A stretch of 64,000 bases of DNA from UBA11524 sp963642705. Its GTDB lineage: Bacteria > Bacillota > Clostridia > Christensenellales > Aristaeellaceae. The stretch is taken from the NCBI GenBank assembly GCA_963642705.1, contig CAVIHU010000006.1, positions 1 through 64,000 of the forward strand. The letters run 5' to 3'. Numbering within the stretch: position 1 is the first letter of the stretch; each line of letters begins with the position of its first letter. The position numbers were made by a program, and so were the translations under genes. A model generated the notes under the pieces. It searched no databases. It saw nothing but the letters and a program-made list of their open reading frames with translations, and had not been told where the DNA came from. Positions 7,501 to 15,627 of the stretch are shown here, piece after piece.

Positions 7501-9508
7501 GCGGTTCAGACTTGTCGTCTTCAGCAGACTTTTCTTCTTCCGCAGGCTTCGCGGCATGATCAGCCGACAGTTCGTCCTTCATGTCCTCCATGAGCAGGTC
7601 GCCTGCGGTGCGCTTTTCAGGGTTGAGCACTTCAGGCATCTTGCCAGTTTCCATCAGCGTCACGAACTCGCGGCGGCTGATGGTTTCATACTTGAGCAGT
7701 GCGTCAACCAGCTCCGTCAGGCGTTCGTGATGATCACGCAGCACCTGTTCCGCCAGCGCATAGCATTCATCGAGCAGCCGCTTAACCTCCGCATCGATGC
7801 GTGCAGCGACTTCCTCGCTGTAGCCGCGGCTCTGACCGAACTCCATGCCGACAAAGACCTCCTGGTCGCTGTCCAGATACATCGAGCCGATTTTCTCGCT
7901 CATACCGAACTGCGTCACCATACGGCGGCAGATTTCGGTTGCTCGCTTGAGGTCGCTCGTCGCGCCAGTCGTGTATTCACCTGTTTCAATCATCTCGGCG
8001 ACATGACCGCCAAGGCACATCGCGATCTCATCTTTGAGCTGGTTATATGTGTTCAGGTCATCCTCTTCCGTTGGCAGCGACAGCGTATAGCCGGCCGCTC
8101 GTCCGCGCGGAACAATGGTAATCAGATGCACTTCTTCGCAGTTGGGCAGCACGTGACCCACGATGGCATGACCGCTCTCGTGGATGGCAACAAGCCGCTT
8201 ATCGCGCTCGGTAACCTTGTGGCTGCGCTTTTCGGGTCCCATCTGAACGCGCGCAATGGCATCCACAAGCACCTGCTGGGTGATGGCCTTCATGCGTCCG
8301 CGCGCCGCGAGAATTGCCGCCTCGTTCATGATATTCGCGAGGTCAGCGCCGGTGGAGAAGGGCACGCGCTTGGCAATATTGTTGAGATCAACATCATCCG
8401 CGAGCGGCTTGCCCTTGGCATGTACCTTCAGGATTTCGACGCGGCCGCCCATATCGGGGTAATTGACCGTGATGGTGCGGTCAAAGCGCCCCGGGCGTAA
8501 CAACGCCGGGTCAAGAATATCGCGACGGTTCGTTGCCGCCATGACGATAACGCCCTCATTGATAGCAAAGCCATCCATCTCGACAAGCAGCTGATTCAGC
8601 GTTTGCTCGCGCTCATCGTGACCGCCGCCCAGACCTGCGCCGCGGTGACGGCCGACAGCATCAATTTCATCAATGAAAACGATGGACGGCGCCGCCTTCT
8701 TGGCCTGATCGAACAGGTCGCGCACGCGGCTTGCGCCGACACCTACGAACATCTCCACAAAGTCAGAGCCTGAGATGGTGAAGAACGGCACGCCTGCCTC
8801 GCCTGCAACCGCCTTTGCCAGCAACGTCTTGCCGGTGCCGGGCGGACCGATCAGCAGAACGCCCTTCGGGATGCGTGCACCCATGTCAATATACGTCTTG
8901 GGGTTGCGGAGGAAGTCCACCATTTCGCGGAGTTCTTCCTTCTCCTCCTCAGCGCCTGCGACATCCGCGAACGTCACCTTGTTCTTGCTCGGGTCATTGA
9001 CGCGTGCGTGGCTGCGTCCGAAGCTCATGACCTTTCCGCCGCCGCCCGTCTGCGCACGCATGACCAAATAGAACATGACGCCGCACGCAACAAGCGACAG
9101 CAGCATCGGAATCAGCTCATACCACCACGGTGTCGTCAGCGCGGCGCGGTAAATAATGGTGAACGACAGGTCATTGACAGACACCTCATCGAGCGTCTTG
9201 CCGAGCTTTTCCGCCTGCATCTGACGCACCGTGACGATAAAGTCAGCGCCGATGACCGTCTCAAAATCGTAATTCTTGTCGGGAAAGTCCGCCACAGCCA
9301 CCTTTGTATCCGTAGTGATGCCGACAAGCGACGTTCCACGGATGGCGACAGAGGACACCTTGCCCTCGTCAATCATCGTCAGCAATTGGGGATAAGTGAT
9401 CGACCGGTCGCGCGTATCGCTACCAAAGCCATTGAAAAGCATCGATATGGCAAACAGCAGCACTGCCAGCACAATCAGATAGCCGACCATCCCGTGCGAT
9501 TTCTTCAA
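7490..9508 (-). CDS. ftsH: ATP-dependent zinc metalloprotease FtsH
   Basis: 672 residues, normal FtsH length. Two N-terminal membrane helices (about 8-26 and 128-150) flank an external domain. They are followed by the AAA module with Walker A GPPGTGKT (about 221-228), Walker B FIDEID (about 278-283), the second region of homology (RPGRFDR), and the zinc protease motif HESGH (about 443-447). It degrades misfolded membrane proteins and short-lived regulators at the inner face of the membrane. The start codon is TTG, supported by AAGGAGG upstream and by the conserved N-terminal helix. The C-terminal tail is acidic (EEEKSAEDDKSE). It lies 24 bases after hpt, a classic pairing in Firmicutes. Confidence 0.97.
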   Translation of the reverse strand: MKKSHGMVGYLIVLAVLLFAISMLFNGFGSDTRDRSITYPQLLTMIDEGKVSSVAIRGTSLVGITTDTKVAVADFPDKNYDFETVIGADFIVTVRQMQAEKLGKTLDEVSVNDLSFTIIYRAALTTPWWYELIPMLLSLVACGVMFYLVMRAQTGGGGKVMSFGRSHARVNDPSKNKVTFADVAGAEEEKEELREMVDFLRNPKTYIDMGARIPKGVLLIGPPGTGKTLLAKAVAGEAGVPFFTISGSDFVEMFVGVGASRVRDLFDQAKKAAPSIVFIDEIDAVGRHRGAGLGGGHDEREQTLNQLLVEMDGFAINEGVIVMAATNRRDILDPALLRPGRFDRTITVNYPDMGGRVEILKVHAKGKPLADDVDLNNIAKRVPFSTGADLANIMNEAAILAARGRMKAITQQVLVDAIARVQMGPEKRSHKVTERDKRLVAIHESGHAIVGHVLPNCEEVHLITIVPRGRAAGYTLSLPTEEDDLNTYNQLKDEIAMCLGGHVAEMIETGEYTTGATSDLKRATEICRRMVTQFGMSEKIGSMYLDSDQEVFVGMEFGQSRGYSEEVAARIDAEVKRLLDECYALAEQVLRDHHERLTELVDALLKYETISRREFVTLMETGKMPEVLNPEKRTAGDLLMEDMKDELSADHAAKPAEEEKSAEDDKSEPHEG

Positions 9509-9532
9509 AACGTACGTCCTCCTTCGAGCGTC

Positions 9533-10105
9533 TTACTCGTGTACGGCGCCATACACGCGGCTGTCCAGCACACCGATATCCGGCAGGTTGCGATACTTCT
9601 CAGCAAAGTCAAGCCCATAGCCCACCACAAATTCGTTCGGGATCTGGAAGCAGTGATAATCCACCTGCAGGTTATGCTCCGGATTGCGGCGTTCCGGCTT
9701 ATCCAGCAGCGTCGCGATGCGGATGGAGGCAGCGCCACGCCCCATCAGGTACTTGCTCAGGTAGAACAGCGTGTTGCCGCTGTCAACAATGTCCTCAACA
9801 ATCAGCACATCACGTCCCTTGATGGACACAGACAGATCCTTCTCCAGGTTGACCACGCCAGAAGAGGTCGTTGCGTTGCGGTAGCTTGACAGCGCCATAA
9901 AGTCCACCGTTACCGGCAGATCCACCTCACGGAGGAGGTCGGAGAAAAACACGCTCGCGCCCTTGAGGATACAGACCATGACAAGATCCTTGCCCTGATA
10001 GTCCGCGGTGATTTCCTTGCCGAGCTGCTCAATCGCCTTGCGGATGTCCTCGCGACTGACAAGAACCTTGGTGATGTCCTGATAGAGCCTTGCACTTGTT
10101 TCCAT
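9533..10105 (-). CDS. hpt: hypoxanthine phosphoribosyltransferase
   Basis: 190 residues. It converts hypoxanthine or guanine plus PRPP to IMP or GMP (purine salvage, cytosol). The PRPP-binding signature VLIVEDIVDSGNTL is intact and the N-terminal SREDIRKAIEQLGKEIT block matches the family. AGGAGG precedes the ATG. First gene of the hpt-ftsH operon. A TATAAT sits just upstream, giving a very short leader if used. Confidence 0.95.
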   Translation of the reverse strand: METSARLYQDITKVLVSREDIRKAIEQLGKEITADYQGKDLVMVCILKGASVFFSDLLREVDLPVTVDFMALSSYRNATTSSGVVNLEKDLSVSIKGRDVLIVEDIVDSGNTLFYLSKYLMGRGAASIRIATLLDKPERRNPEHNLQVDYHCFQIPNEFVVGYGLDFAEKYRNLPDIGVLDSRVYGAVHE

Positions 10106-10150
10106 GATAATTGCCTCCTATTTATTATATTGGATATTGTTGATACGTCG

Positions 10151-11668
10151 TTAGTCCGTTCTGCGCGGCGCTCCGCAGGAATTGCACTGCTCCAGAGAAG
10201 CATACGGTTCATCGTTGATCTGCGAGAACTTAAACGATGATGTCAGCGGCTTATACTTCGCATTGATGCTCGGGCAGTTCGGGTCGATGTGGTACTTCGT
10301 GCCGCCGTCCGGATTATAATACAGGATCAAATCCGGATGGCTGGTATACAACGGCGGCTGCGTTGCCTTCGCGTTCGTCGGCGTTGCGGTGCTGACCTGC
10401 TCGTTGCTTTCCAGTGTTGCGGGATCGACGTACCACACGCCATCCTCCTTGACCATGCGCACCTTCCACTGGTAGACGCTCTCGCCCAGCGTGTTGTTCT
10501 TGTTGATGACAGCGCGAACCGTCACCACGCGCGCAATATCATCGGTTGTGCCGGTGATGGCGGTGAACTCCCAACTGACAGGCGTACGATTGTTCAGAAT
10601 CTGCCCGAACAGTGCCTCCGTCAGGTCGCCGGAAATCGTCTTGCGCCACGACGGCGCGGTCAGGCTGACCATATTGCTGATGGAATTGTTCTTCCAGAGC
10701 GTAAAGAAGGAATGCAGCTGATCATAGCAGTCATTCGTTTCATCCGTCGGCGCTTCGGTCGCAGTCGATTCACTTGTCGGCGAATCAGTCGCTTCGAGCA
10801 CAATGCCGAGCGCATCACCGTCCTGACTGCTGTTTCCACTTTGCTGCTGAGCGGTTGTCCCCTGCTGGGTACTCGTTCCCTGCTGGGCAGTCGTCTGCGA
10901 CTGTTCCGGCGAGCACGCCACGCAAACGCCAATCAGCCCGATGCAGAACAAGACAAGCGTCACAATCACGCGCACATTCGGCGTAAACAGCTGCTTAACC
11001 CACAGCCCGACCATGCTTGCCGCCGCACCGACCGCCACGACCCACAGTCCGATCTTCCACGAAAAAATCAGGCTGAGCACGAAAATCAGCGGCAGCACGC
11101 CGAACATGAGACCCATCATCAACGTGTCCCACGGAATCTCCTGCTTCTCTGACGGCTGCACGCGGAAGCCGCTTCTGCCGGACTTCTGATAGACGCGTTG
11201 TCCGTCCGGCGTATAATGCGGCAGCTCCTGCTGGTCGTTCGCCGGCTGCGTGCCATACGACGGCTGAGATTCATAAGAAGTTTGCTGGCCATATTCCGTC
11301 TGTTGACCATACAACGGCTGTGAACCGTGCAACGGCTGTGAACCGTACAACGGCTGTGAACCGTACAACGGCTGCTGGGTATAACCCGTTTGCTGCTGCG
11401 TATACCCATTCGGCTGCACAAAGCCCTGCTGGTCATACGTCTGACCTTGCGCCGGCTGCATCCCATACGATGGCTGCTGTCCGTAAGACGGCTGCTGTCC
11501 GTAAGACGGTTGCTGCCCATACGACGGCTGGGTATTTCCGTTCTGATAACCGGCTTGCTGGTACCCGGCCTGCTGATTCCCCTGATAAGGCGTTTCCTGA
11601 GAATACGTGCCCTGATAGGCGGAGGATTGCTGTGCTTTCCCATAATCCGATGGGCGATTCTCGTTCAT
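10151..11668 (-). CDS. membrane protein with Tyr/Gln-rich repeat tail and C-terminal Cys motif domain
   Basis: 505 residues, not recognised as a named family. Residues 1-165 are a low-complexity tail with hexapeptide repeats of SYGQQP and GSQPLY type. About 185-265 hold three hydrophobic helices, and the remaining half is extracytoplasmic or soluble. A Thr/Gln/Ser-rich linker precedes a domain that resembles a small ligand or NTF2-like fold (FFTLWKNNSISNMVSLTAP), which is tentative. The last 55 residues (YHIDPNCPSINAKY ... LEQCNSCGAPRR) form a conserved CxxC-type module seen at the end of many clostridial membrane proteins. The start at 11668 is preferred (AAAGGAAT upstream). A promoter is visible at 11807-11780. 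It lies 45 bases before hpt and may be cotranscribed with it. Confidence 0.7.
   Translation of the reverse strand: MNENRPSDYGKAQQSSAYQGTYSQETPYQGNQQAGYQQAGYQNGNTQPSYGQQPSYGQQPSYGQQPSYGMQPAQGQTYDQQGFVQPNGYTQQQTGYTQQPLYGSQPLYGSQPLHGSQPLYGQQTEYGQQTSYESQPSYGTQPANDQQELPHYTPDGQRVYQKSGRSGFRVQPSEKQEIPWDTLMMGLMFGVLPLIFVLSLIFSWKIGLWVVAVGAAASMVGLWVKQLFTPNVRVIVTLVLFCIGLIGVCVACSPEQSQTTAQQGTSTQQGTTAQQQSGNSSQDGDALGIVLEATDSPTSESTATEAPTDETNDCYDQLHSFFTLWKNNSISNMVSLTAPSWRKTISGDLTEALFGQILNNRTPVSWEFTAITGTTDDIARVVTVRAVINKNNTLGESVYQWKVRMVKEDGVWYVDPATLESNEQVSTATPTNAKATQPPLYTSHPDLILYYNPDGGTKYHIDPNCPSINAKYKPLTSSFKFSQINDEPYASLEQCNSCGAPRRTD
11312..11383. repeat. 18-bp in-frame tandem repeat, array A
   Basis: Four copies of an 18-bp unit (CAACGGCTGTGAACCGTA on the plus strand), encoding the hexapeptide GSQPLY in the minus-strand gene. 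The last copy is imperfect. Copy-number change would keep the reading frame. Confidence 0.85.
11469..11534. repeat. 18-bp in-frame tandem repeat, array B
   Basis: Three to four copies of an 18-bp unit (GACGGCTGCTGTCCGTAA and variants) encoding SYGQQP-type hexapeptides in the same gene as array A. Confidence 0.85.
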
Positions 11669-11779
11669 CCTGATTCCTTTCCTTTCTTCCGCCAACAACT
11701 GACGAACAAAGTCCGGTGACAGACCATGTCCGCAGGCAGATCCTTCATGTCCTGCCATAAGTCTGATAACACATTTTAC

Positions 11780-11823
11780 AGTATATCACAAAATGCGCGC
11801 TTGTAAACAACAGCGCGCAAAAA
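11780..11823 (-). promoter_or_regulatory. promoter of the repeat-tail membrane protein, overlapping a terminator hairpin
   Basis: On the minus strand TTTACA (11807-11802) lies 16 bases before TATACT (11785-11780). The -35 sits in the loop of a TGCGCGC / GCGCGCA hairpin (11794-11819) followed by TTTTG, which can terminate the threonine aldolase transcript coming from upstream. Confidence 0.55.
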
Positions 11824-11852
11824 TTTACGTTTTCTTCTTGATGAAAGAGTCT

Positions 11853-12878
11853 TCAGAGAGCCGTCACCGCATCAATGAATGCCGTCACGTTCCGCTCAGG
11901 CGTTGCCCATGATGTGCAGACGCGCAGAACGACACGATGTTCATCCAGGCGCTCCTGAAATTCCAGCACAAACTGCTCTTCGAGTTTCTCTGCCTGCTCA
12001 TTGGTGAAAATCGGAAACAATTGATTCGTCGGTGAATCAACGCGGAATGGAATCTTCTTGTCCATCAGCGCCGTGCGGATTTTCATCGCCCGGTCGACTG
12101 CCTTCTTGCCAAGCTGGAAATATAAGCCATCTTTCATCAGTGCCGCGAACTGCTCACCAAGCAGCCATCCCTTCGCAAGCATGCCGCCCTGATGCTTCAT
12201 CATATAACGGAAATCCTTTTTCAACGCCGAATTCGTAATAACAACCGCTTCGCCGAAGAGCGCACCCATCTTCGTACCGCCGACGGTGAACACATCGCAG
12301 TTTTCCGCAATATCCTTTGCCGTTACGTCGCAGGTTGGCGCCGCCAGCGCATAGCCGAGCCGCGCACCGTCAATGAACAGGTACAGTCCAAGCTGTCTGC
12401 ACGTCAGGTATAGGTCGCGAAGCTGCGCAATATTGTAAATCGTTCCCAGTTCAGTGGACATGGAGATATACACCATACCCGGCTTCGCGATATGCTCATC
12501 ATGCCCGAGCATCGCCGCCGCCACGCTCACCTGACTCGCGCTGATGCGTCCATCCTTGCCCTTGAGCGCAATGCACTTATGCCCTGTGGACTCCACAGCG
12601 CCGGTTTCATGCACGTTGATATGTCCCGTTTCAGCGCAGAGAACAGCCTCATAGGGACGGAGGATGGAGGCAATAACCGTCATGTTCGTCTGCGTGCCAC
12701 CAACCATGAAATGCACATCCGCATTCGCGCAGGAAAATGCCTGACGAATCGCGTCTGCCGCCGCCGCGCAGCTGTCATCCGTGCCGTAGCCGGGATGCTG
12801 GGTCAGATTGATTTCATTCAGTCGCAGGAGGATGGACGGATGACAGCCTTCGGAATAATCGTTGTTCAGGCGAATCAC
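11853..12878 (-). CDS. low-specificity L-threonine aldolase-type PLP enzyme
   Basis: 341 residues. Fold-type I aminotransferase relative of the beta-eliminating lyase/threonine aldolase family: HFMVGGTQTNMTVIAS at the cofactor phosphate region, the FIDGARLGYAL aspartate block, and the lysine motif FTVGGTKMGALFG. The predicted reaction is cleavage of L-threonine or allo-threonine to glycine and acetaldehyde in the cytosol. The annotated start is the GTG at 12878 (VIRLNNDYSEG), with AAAGGAAGAG upstream. The longer open frame reads back through a consensus promoter and so is not used. Monocistronic, ending at the hairpin at 11794-11819. Confidence 0.88.
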   Translation of the reverse strand: MIRLNNDYSEGCHPSILLRLNEINLTQHPGYGTDDSCAAAADAIRQAFSCANADVHFMVGGTQTNMTVIASILRPYEAVLCAETGHINVHETGAVESTGHKCIALKGKDGRISASQVSVAAAMLGHDEHIAKPGMVYISMSTELGTIYNIAQLRDLYLTCRQLGLYLFIDGARLGYALAAPTCDVTAKDIAENCDVFTVGGTKMGALFGEAVVITNSALKKDFRYMMKHQGGMLAKGWLLGEQFAALMKDGLYFQLGKKAVDRAMKIRTALMDKKIPFRVDSPTNQLFPIFTNEQAEKLEEQFVLEFQERLDEHRVVLRVCTSWATPERNVTAFIDAVTAL

Positions 12879-12915
12879 AGGGGTACTCTTCCTTTCATTC
12901 ACAAATCCACTGACT

Positions 12916-12944
12916 ATTATAGCGCCTTGACAGGTGCTCGTCAA
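12916..12944 (-). promoter_or_regulatory. promoter of the threonine aldolase gene
   Basis: TTGACG, 17-base spacer, TATAAT on the minus strand, ending about 38 bases upstream of the GTG start. Near-consensus. Confidence 0.8.
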
Positions 12945-12960
12945 TGAAAAAGTTGTCCTG

Positions 12961-13863
12961 CTATTGGTCAATTTCAACAGAATGACCGGCGGATGCGCTT
13001 TCAGATGGCTGAAGCGCACTTTTTCGGTACTGCAGCGGACTTTGTCCGACAGCAGCGGAGAATCGCGCGGAAAAGTGACTTGCATCCCCGAAGCCGACAG
13101 CCCTGCCGATGTCGCTGACGCTGCGGTCGGTCATCGCAAGCAGTGCTTTCGCCTGTGTAATCCGCGTGTGAATCAGGTAATTGTACGGCGTCGTGCCCAT
13201 ATACCGACGGAACAGCCGCAGGAAGTAGCTTTTGCTCATGTGCGCCTGACGTAACAAGTCGTTCAGGCATAGCTCCTGCTCGTAGCGTTCTCGGATGGTC
13301 TGTGCCGCCTGAGCGATCACCTGCTGATTGCTCTCCGTCTGCTCCTGATGCAGCATGCCCTGTGCGCAGAGCGTCAGCAGTTGATGCAGCGCCAGCGATA
13401 CCTGCAGCATGCTGTCCACCGTGCCGCTCTCAAGCTGCGCAAAGATGGTGCGGTACTGCTCCTCGGCACGCGCCTGTGCCAGCGTCACGGGTGTGAGCTT
13501 GCCGCCGGGCATCAGCCATTCTGCCATCGCTGCGACCCCTGCGCCGTCCAGATGCACCCAGTCGTGATGCCAGCAGTGCTGTCCCGGCGCCGTCGCGTAC
13601 CTCTGCGGTTTGCGGCAGTCCATCAGCAGCGCCTGACCCGCACTGAGCACCACGCGGTTCTCGCCCTGCTCAATCAGACCCGCGCCGCGAATCGTGTAGA
13701 AGAGTATGTAGCTCTCCTTATGCGTCCGTGCAGTGGAAAAATGCTGCCGCGCCAGGAACAGCCCTGCCTCGGTGCAGATGTACGGCTGCTGCATTGCTGC
13801 AGCGCCGGGCGTTGTCCTCAGCCAGATACTTTCCGGCAAAACATCCATTGTGTACGTCAGCAT
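12961..13863 (-). CDS. AraC family transcriptional regulator, probable rhamnose operon activator
   Basis: 300 residues: an N-terminal cupin-like sugar-sensing half (about 1-150) and a C-terminal pair of helix-turn-helix motifs (about 185-285) with LCLNDLLRQAHMSKSYFLRL and the signature ARFSAAVGQSPLQYRK. It is divergent from rhaB with 176 bases between the starts, the usual layout for a sugar-responsive activator and its target operon. Rhamnose as inducer is inferred from that position only. The last residues run to the stop at 12961, just beyond the aldolase promoter. Confidence 0.85.
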   Translation of the reverse strand: MLTYTMDVLPESIWLRTTPGAAAMQQPYICTEAGLFLARQHFSTARTHKESYILFYTIRGAGLIEQGENRVVLSAGQALLMDCRKPQRYATAPGQHCWHHDWVHLDGAGVAAMAEWLMPGGKLTPVTLAQARAEEQYRTIFAQLESGTVDSMLQVSLALHQLLTLCAQGMLHQEQTESNQQVIAQAAQTIRERYEQELCLNDLLRQAHMSKSYFLRLFRRYMGTTPYNYLIHTRITQAKALLAMTDRSVSDIGRAVGFGDASHFSARFSAAVGQSPLQYRKSALQPSESASAGHSVEIDQ

Positions 13864-13893
13864 TTTTGCTCACCTTCCTGTTCTTTTGTCCAT

Positions 13894-13922
13894 ATTATAC
13901 ACCAAATTGTGTGTGATTTACA
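13894..13922 (-). promoter_or_regulatory. promoter of the AraC-type regulator
   Basis: TGTAAA, 17 bases, TATAAT on the minus strand. The TATAAT lies about 30 bases before the regulator start codon. Confidence 0.6.
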
Positions 13923-13980
13923 GCTGTCTCCGAAAAAAGCAAGAGTAGACTTTCCGCAAAAAAACGGCTACCTTTATGCA

Positions 13981-14009
13981 TGGCATACAGCCGATGATTA
14001 CGTTATAAT
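13981..14009 (+). promoter_or_regulatory. probable activator-dependent promoter of rhaB
   Basis: TATAAT at 14004-14009 with no good -35 (TGGCAT at 17 bases), as expected if the adjacent AraC-type protein must activate it. The ribosome site AAAGGAGG follows. Confidence 0.55.
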
Positions 14010-14039
14010 AGGAGAAACAAATGCAAAGGAGGTTTCTGC

Positions 14040-15335
14040 ATGCAGCGCACCTTTCTGGCCATCGACATCGGCGCATCATCCGGCCGGCATATCATCGGCA
14101 CGGAAACGGACAGCAGCTTTCAGACCGAAGAGGTCTACCGCTTCCCGAACGGCATGAAGCGTGAAAACGGCCATCTCATCTGGGATATTGACGAGCTGCT
14201 CAGGCAGGTTGTCGAGGGCATTCGGCAGGCGTTTCTGCGGTATCCGCACATTGACAGCCTGTCCATTGACACGTGGGCTGTTGATTACGTGCTCCTCAAG
14301 GACGGCAAGCCGATTTACCCCTGCTACGCCTACCGCGATGAACGCACGCAGACCGTCATTGGGGACGTGCACCGCATTGTGCCGTTTGAGACGCTATACC
14401 AGCATACCGGCATCCAGTTTCAGCCGTTCAACACGGTTTATCAGCTCTATGCGGACATGCAGTCCGGCCGCCTTGCGCAGGCAGATGAGCTGCTGATGCT
14501 GCCGGAATACCTGCTGTACCGCCTCAGCGGCGTGAAAAAACGCGAGTACACCAACGCCACATCCACCGGTCTTGTCAACGCACAGACGCAGGAGTTCGAT
14601 TCTGGATTGATTGACGCGCTCGGGCTGCCGATGCGTTTCTTCCCTGCCCTGACGAAGCCTGGCACGGTACTTGGATCTCTCACGGATGACATCTCGCAAA
14701 TGGTCGGCGGACAGACGAAGGTTGTCCTCTGCGCCACGCACGACACTGCCAGCGCAGTCGAGGGCATCCCGATGCAGGAAAACGCACCGTTCCTTTCCTC
14801 CGGCACATGGTCGCTGCTCGGCGTGAAGCTGCCCCAGCCGATTACATCAAAGGAAAGCATGGCGTGCAACTTCACCAACGAGGGCGGTGTCGGGTACATC
14901 CGGTTCCTCAAGAACATCATGGGACTGTGGATGATTCAGTGCATCCAGAAGCAGCTCGGCATTTCCTTCCCTGAAATGGTTGAGCTGGCGAGAAACAGCA
15001 GCTATTCGCAGACGTTCGATGTGAACGACCCGCGGTTCATCGCGCCGGAGGACATGATGGCGGAGGTGCGTGCCGCGCTTGACCAGAAGCCCGTGACCAA
15101 CGGCGACCTGATTCGCAGCGTGTATGTTTCCCTGGCAGAAGGGTACGGGAAGGCCGTCCGGGAGATGGAAGACATCACAGGGCAGAAGTGGAAGAAGCTG
15201 TATATTGCCGGCGGCGGCGCGAAGAATCAGCTGCTGAATGAGCTGACGGCGCAGTATACAGGCAAAGAGGTTATTGCCCTTCCAATCGAAGCAACCGCAC
15301 TGGGCAATCTGAAGATTCAACGCTCGCTAAAATAA
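14040..15335 (+). CDS. rhaB: rhamnulokinase, C-terminally short
   Basis: 431 residues. FGGY-family sugar kinase that phosphorylates L-rhamnulose to rhamnulose-1-phosphate. N-terminal phosphate-1 loop AIDIGASSGRH, the substrate block DTWAVDYVLL, SGTWSLLG and the adenosine-site GGGAKNQLLNELTAQ are present. Family members usually run to about 460-490 residues. Here the conserved block IEATALGNL is followed at once by KIQRSLK and a stop, so roughly the last 30-50 residues are missing. The next 290 bases before rhaA do not restore them in any frame that I could read. A natural shortening, an insertion or an assembly error are all possible. First gene of rhaB-rhaA-rhaD. Confidence 0.88.
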   Translation: MQRTFLAIDIGASSGRHIIGTETDSSFQTEEVYRFPNGMKRENGHLIWDIDELLRQVVEGIRQAFLRYPHIDSLSIDTWAVDYVLLKDGKPIYPCYAYRDERTQTVIGDVHRIVPFETLYQHTGIQFQPFNTVYQLYADMQSGRLAQADELLMLPEYLLYRLSGVKKREYTNATSTGLVNAQTQEFDSGLIDALGLPMRFFPALTKPGTVLGSLTDDISQMVGGQTKVVLCATHDTASAVEGIPMQENAPFLSSGTWSLLGVKLPQPITSKESMACNFTNEGGVGYIRFLKNIMGLWMIQCIQKQLGISFPEMVELARNSSYSQTFDVNDPRFIAPEDMMAEVRAALDQKPVTNGDLIRSVYVSLAEGYGKAVREMEDITGQKWKKLYIAGGGAKNQLLNELTAQYTGKEVIALPIEATALGNLKIQRSLK

Positions 15336-15627
15336 CGGCTCAAGGGAGGAGCTCCCCTTGCGGAGTCCAGAGTCTGCGTCTCTGGCAGGCGTTTGTGCAA
15401 AGCCCCAATCAGTCATTCGCAGCCAAGCGAACCGACGGCTGCGGAACGCTGCGCAAAGGCACGGCATCTTTTTAATCAGCAATCTGAACCTGCTGCAAGG
15501 ATACGCGTCTGCGAACGCGCCAAAGTGCTTTTCGATTACAGACTTCGTCTGTTTTCTTGCCCTTCGCAGCGTACTCTTCCATGCGCGATCTTTTTAAAAT
15601 CTTTCAAAAAAGTCAGGAGGGAACATC
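15336..15627 (+). other. unexplained spacer between rhaB and rhaA
   Basis: 292 bases inside what should be a tight operon. It holds a short palindrome (GGGAGGAGCTCCCC, 15346-15359), an ACAGACTTCGTCTGT palindrome near 15538 and no credible gene. The rhaA ribosome site AGGAGGGA lies at its end. It could be an inserted repeat that also cut off the end of rhaB. Confidence 0.5.

Noticed and set aside
15358..15597. 79-codon frame in the rhaB-rhaA spacer
   Set aside because: No ribosome site, no recognisable domain, and Arg/Ala/Ser-rich composition typical of a chance frame.
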